This document shows, piece after piece, positions 36,907 to 42,345 of a stretch of 42,345 nt of DNA. The notes below the pieces were generated by a model. It saw only the letters and a list, made by a program, of their open reading frames with translations. It made no database searches and had not been told where the DNA came from. Every line of letters begins with the position of its first letter. Within the stretch, counting starts at the first letter, position 1. Source of the stretch: Bacteroidales bacterium (GTDB lineage Bacteria; Bacteroidota; Bacteroidia; Bacteroidales; F082); NCBI GenBank assembly GCA_015491905.1, contig WGGC01000198.1, positions 1-42,345 on the forward strand, written 5' to 3'. The translations under genes were made by a program, and so were the position numbers.

Positions 36907-38049
36907 TTAGCTTTTAATTAAGCTTCTGGAGATAATTATTTTCTGAATTTCAGAAGTACCTTCATAAATCTGTGTTAACTTAGCCTCTCTCATTAGTCTT
37001 TCTACATGATATTCTTTCACATATCCATATCCTCCATGAATTTGAACAGCTTCTGTAGTTACTTCCATAGCAATATCAGCGGCATACTGTTTAGCCATGG
37101 CACTAGCAACAGTTATAGGTTTATGATTATCTTTTAACCATGCGGCTTTCAAACAAAGATTTCTGGCATTTTCAATTTTAACTGCCATATCAGAAAGCTT
37201 AAATGCAAGTGATTGGTGATTAATAATTTCTGTTCCAAATGCCTTTCTTTCTTTTGCATATGAAGTAGCCCTTTCAAAAGCACCTGAGGCTATTCCCAAT
37301 GCCTGGGAGGCAATTCCAATTCTTCCTGCTTCCAATACTTTCATGGCAAATATAAAACCAAAACCATCATCACCAATACGATTTTCTTTTGGCACTTTCA
37401 CGTCAGTAAACATAACAGAATGCGTATCCGAACTTCTCATTCCCATTTTATTTTCATGTGGACCAACAGTAATTCCCGGACTGTCTTTTTCAACAATAAA
37501 GGCATTAATACCATGAGACCTTTTTTCCGGATGTGTTTGAGCCATTACTATGTAGGTTGAAGCAGAGCTTCCATTTGTTATCCAGTTTTTTGTTCCATTT
37601 AACAAATAGTAGTCTCCTTTATCTTCTGCTGATGTATATTGATGGGTGGCATCTGAACCTGCTTCGGGTTCAGAAAGCAAAAATGCACCAATTACTTCAC
37701 CTCTTGCCAAGGGTTTCAGATATTTTTGCTTTTGCTCTTCATTTGCATATTTATTTAATCCAAAACACACTAAAGAATTATTAACGGACATAATAACAGC
37801 TACTGAAGCATCCACTTTAGCAATTTCTTCCATTGCCAAAACATAAGAAACGGAATCCATTCCTCCTCCATCATACTCAGGAGGTACCATCATGCCAAGG
37901 AAACCTAACTCGGCAAGATTTTTTACATGACGAGCAGGAAATTCTGCTTTTTCTTCTCTTTCCAAAACATCCTGAATTAATTCTCTTTGGGCGTAATCTC
38001 TTGCAGCCTGTTGTATCATAAGCTGCTCTTCTGTAAATTCAAAGTTCAT
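36907..38049 (-). CDS. Acyl-CoA dehydrogenase, short-chain (butyryl-CoA) type
   Basis: This FAD enzyme oxidises acyl-CoA to enoyl-CoA, or runs in reverse, and exchanges electrons with ETF. It has 380 residues. The N-terminal helical domain begins MNFEFTEEQLMIQQAARDYAQ. FAD/substrate signatures GAFLLSEPEAGSD and NGTKNWITNG lie near 116 and 151. IHGGYGYVKEYHVERLMREAKLTQIYEGTSEIQ contains the catalytic base Glu363, in the position of short-chain enzymes. Chain-length preference is inferred. Its separation from etfBA by a two-hairpin spacer and its own -7 box suggest independent transcription, although all lie on the same strand. Confidence 0.94.
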   Translation of the reverse strand: MNFEFTEEQLMIQQAARDYAQRELIQDVLEREEKAEFPARHVKNLAELGFLGMMVPPEYDGGGMDSVSYVLAMEEIAKVDASVAVIMSVNNSLVCFGLNKYANEEQKQKYLKPLARGEVIGAFLLSEPEAGSDATHQYTSAEDKGDYYLLNGTKNWITNGSSASTYIVMAQTHPEKRSHGINAFIVEKDSPGITVGPHENKMGMRSSDTHSVMFTDVKVPKENRIGDDGFGFIFAMKVLEAGRIGIASQALGIASGAFERATSYAKERKAFGTEIINHQSLAFKLSDMAVKIENARNLCLKAAWLKDNHKPITVASAMAKQYAADIAMEVTTEAVQIHGGYGYVKEYHVERLMREAKLTQIYEGTSEIQKIIISRSLIKS

Positions 38050-38080
38050 GGCTAAAATAATTTGTATGTTTGTCCGGGAA

Positions 38081-38088
38081 CAAAGCTA
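38081..38088 (-). promoter_or_regulatory. -7 box TAGCTTTG of the acyl-CoA dehydrogenase gene
   Basis: On the minus strand TAGCTTTG is an exact TAnnTTTG match 31 nt before the ATG (38049). No TTTG lies at the usual -33 distance. Confidence 0.55.
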
Positions 38089-38117
38089 CGGATATTTTAT
38101 AATTGACTGTATCTAAA

Positions 38118-39068
38118 TTACAATTTTATACTTAACATTTTAGTAGCTGTTAAATTAAAATCATTAACAACATCATTCATAATTTCACTAACAGATTTTA
38201 GTTCATGAATTAATGATGACACCTGCCCAACTTCTAACTCACCTTCGTCAACATCACCTTCAAACATTCCCAATTTTGCCTTTGCCCTGCCTAAAATATC
38301 CAGTAACTCCTCTTTTGAAGCTCCTTTACTTTCCGCATCAGCAATTTTTTTATAAAATGAATTATGAAGCAACCTGACAGGGACAATTTTTTTCATTACC
38401 AAAGAAGTATCACCTTCATCAGCTTCAATAATTTTATTTTTAAACGATAAATTTGCCGATGATTCCAATGAAGCCGCAAAAATACTACCCATTTGTACAC
38501 CTTCAGCACCCAGTGCCATCGCAGCATAAGCAGCCTTTCCCGATCCTATCCCTCCTGCTGCTATTAAAGGGGTTTCTATTATTTCTTTAATAACAGGAAT
38601 TAATACCATAGTGGTTGTTTCCTCAAACCCATTGTGTCCACCGGCTTCAAATCCTTCTGCAACAATAGCATCAACATTAGCTTCAACAGCTTTTAGTGCA
38701 AATTTTTTATTTGCTACAACATGCGCTACTATTACTCCATTTTCTTTTAAAAAGGAAGTATATTTTTTTGGATTTCCAGCTGATGTAAATACAACTTTTA
38801 CTTTTTCTTCTATAATAACTTTAATAATTTCATCTGTTTGGGGGTAAAGAAGTGGTATATTTACACCAAACGGTTTTGAAGTGGCTTTTTTGCATTTTTT
38901 TATATGGTGGCGAAGGACGTCCGGATACATTGATCCTGCACCAATTAATCCAAGTCCACCGGAGTTACTCACCGCAGAAGCCAATTCCCATCCGCTACAC
39001 CAAATCATACCCCCCTGTATTACAGGATATTGAATATTAAACAATTTCGTTATTCTGTTATCTTTCAT
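38118..39068 (-). CDS. Nitronate monooxygenase / FabK-like FMN flavoprotein
   Basis: This 316-residue FMN TIM-barrel protein opens ITKLFNIQYPVIQGGMIW. EAGGHNG has His145, the catalytic base position of nitronate monooxygenases, and AAGGIGSGKAAYAAMALGAEGVQMGSIF is the FMN phosphate-binding stretch. FabK enoyl-ACP reductases share all of these, and the protein could be either. The long C-terminal part (KMFSIKL end, MFEGDVDEGELEVGQVSSLI) resembles FabK-like members. It lies 68 bp upstream of the acyl-CoA dehydrogenase on the same strand; a link to acyl metabolism is therefore possible but unproven. Confidence 0.8.
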   Translation of the reverse strand: MKDNRITKLFNIQYPVIQGGMIWCSGWELASAVSNSGGLGLIGAGSMYPDVLRHHIKKCKKATSKPFGVNIPLLYPQTDEIIKVIIEEKVKVVFTSAGNPKKYTSFLKENGVIVAHVVANKKFALKAVEANVDAIVAEGFEAGGHNGFEETTTMVLIPVIKEIIETPLIAAGGIGSGKAAYAAMALGAEGVQMGSIFAASLESSANLSFKNKIIEADEGDTSLVMKKIVPVRLLHNSFYKKIADAESKGASKEELLDILGRAKAKLGMFEGDVDEGELEVGQVSSLIHELKSVSEIMNDVVNDFNLTATKMLSIKL

Positions 39069-39215
39069 TTTATACTTCCTCTGAACTGTAGGTGTTAAAT
39101 TTATTTCCGGTTTATATTATTAAAATACACCCATAAATAATAAAACCTTAATAAAAGTTTTAATAACTTCTTTCGATACTATCAGTTAACCCGGTATATT
39201 TTAAATATTTTTATT

Positions 39216-39875
39216 TTACTTGTTCAACTCTTCCATCATTCCTTTAACTACCAGGCCGGCATCTCCTTTTATGTCGAGCAAAGTTGCATCCAACATATAA
39301 CAAGGAGTGGTAAACACATTATATTTATGATCATGAACAACCTGGCCATGTGTGGTAACAACATGTTTACTTCCCATTTTTTTAATAGCATCGGCAGTAT
39401 CAGGATCATTTCCGATAGTTACTTCAACGCCCTGTATAACTTTGGCAACTACTGCCGGGGCAATACACAATGCACCAATAGGTTTGTGCAAATTTAACAT
39501 GTCTTTAATTACTCTTTCAACATCAGGATTTACCTTAGCATCGGCACCATCAAAGGCAACGGTGGATAAATTTTTAGCGGCACCAAAACCACCGGGAAAA
39601 ATCAAAGCATCATAATCCTCTGCTTTAAACTCCTTTAGCGGTTTTATATCACCTCTGGCAATTCTGGCCGACTCAACCAACACATTTCTGGATTCATCCA
39701 TCACTTCACCGTTAAGATGATTTATAACATGATACTGAGGAATATCCGGAGCAAAACATTGGTATTGACCTCCCTGCTCCAAAATTGACAACATAGTCAT
39801 TGTTGATTCATGAATTTCAGCACCATCATAAACACCACATCCGGAAAGCACTACTGCAAATTTTTTCTTTTCCAT
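39216..39875 (-). CDS. elbB: ElbB-type DJ-1/PfpI superfamily protein (glyoxalase III-like)
   Basis: This 219-residue protein begins KKFAVVLSGCGVYDGAEIHES, the ElbB hallmark. DALIFPGGFGAAKNLS (near 89-104) and KPIGALCIAPAVVAKV (near 131-146) hold the nucleophile-elbow Cys in ALCIAP. VVTTHGQVVHDHKYNVFTTPCYML completes the fold. In Escherichia coli the family was linked to isoprenoid synthesis and has weak glyoxalase activity; the physiological role is not settled. It is a single gene, divergent from the response regulator. Confidence 0.9.
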   Translation of the reverse strand: MEKKKFAVVLSGCGVYDGAEIHESTMTMLSILEQGGQYQCFAPDIPQYHVINHLNGEVMDESRNVLVESARIARGDIKPLKEFKAEDYDALIFPGGFGAAKNLSTVAFDGADAKVNPDVERVIKDMLNLHKPIGALCIAPAVVAKVIQGVEVTIGNDPDTADAIKKMGSKHVVTTHGQVVHDHKYNVFTTPCYMLDATLLDIKGDAGLVVKGMMEELNK

Positions 39876-39981
39876 GATTGTATTTTTTAAGTTTTGTAGC
39901 TAAATTAATAAAATTGGAAGGACAAAATATTTAATTAAGATTTTTTTAAATAAAACATGATTAACTATTAAAAAAATGAAA

Positions 39982-40008
39982 TTGATTTCCCACAAAATCA
40001 TAACTTTG
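39982..40008 (+). promoter_or_regulatory. Promoter of the two-component operon
   Basis: TAACTTTG (40001-40008) matches TAnnTTTG exactly and ends 5 nt before the ATG at 40014. A TTG at 39982-39984 gives a 16-nt spacer, slightly short. The transcript would be leaderless or nearly so, as for lepA. Confidence 0.65.
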
Positions 40009-40013
40009 CAGTT

Positions 40014-40691
40014 ATGAAGATTTTAATTGTAGAAGATGATTTTGAGATCCAGGATTCCATAATGCAGTACTTAACCTCAGGAGGGTTTATTTGTGAGCAG
40101 GCCTATAATCTGGAAGAATCAATAGAGAAAATAAGTTTGTTTAATTATGATGCCATTTTAATTGACATTAATCTTCCGGATGGTAATGGAACCGAACTTA
40201 TTAAGGAATTAAAGATACGCAAAAAAACAAGTGGCATAATTGTTATTACCGCGAGAGACGCTATTGAAGACAGAGTAAAAGCTCTTGAATTTGGTGCGGA
40301 TGATTATTTAGTTAAACCGTTTAATCTGGCTGAATTAAATGCCCGAATAAAGTCACTAATCAGAAGGATACGTTTTCAGGGCGATAACCATATTACAGCA
40401 GGAGATTTTCAAATATTTCCAAATAGCTTTAAAGTTTTGGTAAATGAAAAAATGGTTGAGTTAACAAAAAAAGAATTTGATTTATTACTATTTTTTGTTT
40501 CCAATGCCGGAAGGGTTATAACCAAAGAAAGCCTTGCAGGACAGCTTTGGGGAGACGAAATGGACTTTACTTATTCCTTTGATTTTGTTTATGCTCAGAT
40601 AAAGAATTTACGAAAAAAGATTAAAGCTGCAGGCAAGCGAGACTATATTCAAACAATTTATGGAGTTGGGTATAAGTTTAACCCGTCATAA
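40014..40691 (+). CDS. OmpR/PhoB-family response regulator
   Basis: The 225-residue protein has a receiver domain (1-118), with acidic Asp8-Asp9, phospho-acceptor Asp51 in LIDINLPDG, ITARDA with the switch Thr, and LVKPF with the conserved Lys. A winged-helix DNA-binding domain (about 128-225) carries ELTKKEFDLLLFF and TIYGVGYKFN. The sensor kinase gene begins 19 bp later. The genes it controls are not evident; neither this pair nor any neighbour shows a signature of a known stimulus. Confidence 0.95.
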   Translation: MKILIVEDDFEIQDSIMQYLTSGGFICEQAYNLEESIEKISLFNYDAILIDINLPDGNGTELIKELKIRKKTSGIIVITARDAIEDRVKALEFGADDYLVKPFNLAELNARIKSLIRRIRFQGDNHITAGDFQIFPNSFKVLVNEKMVELTKKEFDLLLFFVSNAGRVITKESLAGQLWGDEMDFTYSFDFVYAQIKNLRKKIKAAGKRDYIQTIYGVGYKFNPS

Positions 40692-40710
40692 TTTTGAAAA
40701 AATAAAATAA

Positions 40711-41973
40711 ATGAAACTGCTTACCCAAACTACTTTATATTTCATAACAATATCTCTGTTTGTATTTTTACTTGGAGGCATCGGCTTATATCTTTTAATG
40801 CAAAATTTAGTTGAAAAGGAAGTTGATTCAGCTTTATTTAATCGAATTCATTATTTTCTAAATGAAGTAAACAAAACAAAATCATTAAAAAACGTAAAAT
40901 TTATTGCCACTGAACCCATTGAAATTGAAAAAATATCTCACCCTGAATTAAAGAAAGCATATCAACTAAAAGATACCGTATTATATAATCAAATTACTAA
41001 AACTTATTCTCCCTACAGACGCCTTACCACCTATATTAATTCAGGAAATGCGTATTATCAGGTAAGAATTTATAAATCTCTGATATCTTCAAATATCTTA
41101 ATTGAAAAGGTAGCATTGGTAACTACCTTAATGCTTCTATTATTTCTTTTAATGGCTTACTTTTTAAACCGCTATTTATTTGCTAAAGTGTGGTCCGACT
41201 TTTTTATTACCTTAAATAAAATACAAGATTTTAGTTTAACAAAACCTCAAAAAGAAGCTTTTGGTGAATCAGAAATAATAGAATTCAATGCGTTAAACAA
41301 AGTTCTAAATAAAATGACAGATAAAATTATATTTGATTATAAAAACGTTAAAGAATTTACCGGAAACCTTTCTCACGAAGTACAAACACCATTGTCAATT
41401 ATAAAAAACAAAACAGAACTTTTAATTCAGGAAAATCTTAATGAAAGACAATTTGAGCTGGCAGGCTCTATAAATTCAGCAACTAACCGTCTTTCAGGAA
41501 TTGTTAAAAGCCTTGGTCTTATTGCAAGAATTGACAAAGGCAGCTTTACAGACACAGAAAAAATTAATTTTCAAAAACTTATTGAAGATCAAATTCATAA
41601 TTTCCAACCACTAATAGATGCAAGCCGCATTAATATTAACTTTATAAAGAGCGATAACCTTCAATTTATAATGAGCAAAGAATTGTCTGTAATTTTAATT
41701 AATAACCTGATTAAAAATGCCATACGCCATAATGTAAAAAACGGATTCATTCGTATCATTCTTGATAATAATAGTTTAATTATTGAGAACTCGGGTACCG
41801 ACCCCGGCATGCCAACCGAACTCCTTTTTGACCAGTTTACCCAAGGTTCAGATGGAGGGACAATGGGAGTGGGTCTTTCCATAATAAAAAAGATTGCCGA
41901 CCACTATAAAATCCGTATTAATTATCAATATAAGAAAAATGTACATAAAATACTCTTACATTTCCCATCTTAA
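40711..41973 (+). CDS. Membrane sensor histidine kinase
   Basis: The 420-residue protein has two membrane helices (about 8-30 and 132-152) bracketing a roughly 100-residue periplasmic sensor region of no family I can name. A short HAMP-like linker follows. The dimerisation domain has NLSHEVQTPLSIIKNKTELL with His222, and the ATPase domain has NNLIKNAIRHN (N box), the degenerate IENSGTDPG where DxGxG is usual, LFDQFTQGS (F box) and GVGLSIIKKIADHY (G2). This replacement of the G1 box is seen in other Bacteroidota kinases. It is the partner of the upstream regulator. Confidence 0.93.
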   Translation: MKLLTQTTLYFITISLFVFLLGGIGLYLLMQNLVEKEVDSALFNRIHYFLNEVNKTKSLKNVKFIATEPIEIEKISHPELKKAYQLKDTVLYNQITKTYSPYRRLTTYINSGNAYYQVRIYKSLISSNILIEKVALVTTLMLLLFLLMAYFLNRYLFAKVWSDFFITLNKIQDFSLTKPQKEAFGESEIIEFNALNKVLNKMTDKIIFDYKNVKEFTGNLSHEVQTPLSIIKNKTELLIQENLNERQFELAGSINSATNRLSGIVKSLGLIARIDKGSFTDTEKINFQKLIEDQIHNFQPLIDASRININFIKSDNLQFIMSKELSVILINNLIKNAIRHNVKNGFIRIILDNNSLIIENSGTDPGMPTELLFDQFTQGSDGGTMGVGLSIIKKIADHYKIRINYQYKKNVHKILLHFPS

Positions 41974-42007
41974 ACTTCCAATAAATAAATAAAAAAATAA
42001 TTTTAAT

Positions 42008-42280
42008 ATTAACCTGAGTTCTACATAAGACTTTGCTTCAGTCATAGATAATTTTTTCCTGGACAACGCAAAATTTCGCAGGACTATCGGGATAATTCAA
42101 GGAATTTTGCGGAAGTATAGGGGAAAATTATCATGACCCTTTAGGGAAAGCCAACAAAAAGCCATCTTTGAAGAAAAAAAAACCTTGAAATAGCCCGCTA
42201 TTCCTTCTGTTTTTTTTCTCCAAATCTCACTCCCTGTTGGCTTTCTGTAGCTAAAGTCTTATGTCGAGCTCAGGTTATTA
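42008..42280. repeat. MITE-like palindromic interspersed element with nested inverted repeats
   Basis: The 372-bp region after the kinase stop has no gene. It holds an element bounded by terminal inverted repeats of about 34 nt: 42008-42041 (AACCTGAGTTCTACATAAGA...) and the reverse of 42245-42280 (AACCTGAGCTCGACATAAGA...), with about three mismatches and one indel. Inside are two hairpins. One (42043-42135) pairs GATAATTTTTTCCT with AGGGGAAAATTATC and CGCAAAATT with AATTTTGCG. The other (42147-42244) pairs AAAGCCAACA...GAAGAAAAAAAA with its inverted copy around AAATAGCCCGCTATT. No transposase frame is present. A half copy lies at 8527-8600 in the opposite orientation. The right part to 42345 shows nothing else I can identify. 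Confidence 0.75.
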
Positions 42281-42345
42281 TCTTTTTAAATGTAATTTTT
42301 CAGATTTGCTACAGAAAGTATTGTTTATTTTGTACTGTGAAAAGA

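Overview
The window is a stretch of AT-rich bacterial chromosome that looks like Bacteroidota, most likely an anaerobic or fermentative Bacteroidales-type organism. The signs are: repeated TAnnTTTG-type promoter boxes, start codons without Shine-Dalgarno sequences, a DUF2723/TMEM260-like membrane protein, a class III fructose-bisphosphatase, a Porphyromonas-like lipoprotein glutaminyl cyclase, and interspersed TGTCATCCTGAG repeats. I see no phage, transposase, CRISPR array or plasmid gene. Composition and gene style are even throughout, so this is core chromosome with a few repeats.

Layout. Positions 1-3276 hold the tail of a possible CxxCH protein facing a large GT-C type membrane protein. 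Positions 3408-8511 hold tRNA-Gln(UUG) followed by rimP-nusA-infB. Positions 8512-8870 are a repeat-rich spacer. Then come gap (minus) and, divergent from it, a 1373-residue PPDK-like dikinase that lacks the PEP/pyruvate barrel; lepA follows. At 16093-22900 are a membrane FeS/CCG oxidoreductase resembling ETF:menaquinone oxidoreductase (minus), the fused B12 mutase icmF, and butyrate kinase. At 23068-25983 are an MFS exporter, a lipoprotein serine hydrolase and a small membrane protein. At 26088-32590 are fbp, aspartokinase, a PPi-type phosphofructokinase, an ArsC/Spx-like protein and fumC. At 32647-34826 are a four-helix membrane protein, a nitroreductase and a glutaminyl cyclase lipoprotein. 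At 34885-39875 (all minus) are etfB-etfA, an acyl-CoA dehydrogenase, an NMO/FabK-like flavoprotein and elbB. A two-component system follows (40014-41973), and the window closes with a roughly 270-bp palindromic, MITE-like element.

How the genes work together. EtfAB, the acyl-CoA dehydrogenase, the membrane FeS oxidoreductase, IcmF and butyrate kinase form a plausible branched/short-chain acyl-CoA module. IcmF interconverts isobutyryl-CoA and butyryl-CoA, the dehydrogenase passes electrons to ETF, ETF to the membrane protein and quinone, and Buk links butyryl phosphate to ATP. An identical 12-mer, TATTACGCATGC, sits upstream of both the membrane oxidoreductase and etfB, which suggests shared regulation. 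The central-carbon genes (gap, PPi-PFK, fbp, fumC, PPDK-like) fit a pyrophosphate-using glycolysis/gluconeogenesis.

The best candidates for something not yet described are the orphan dikinase (10007-14128), the shared operator, the CCG domain that has lost its cysteines in the membrane oxidoreductase, and the nested inverted-repeat element at the right edge.
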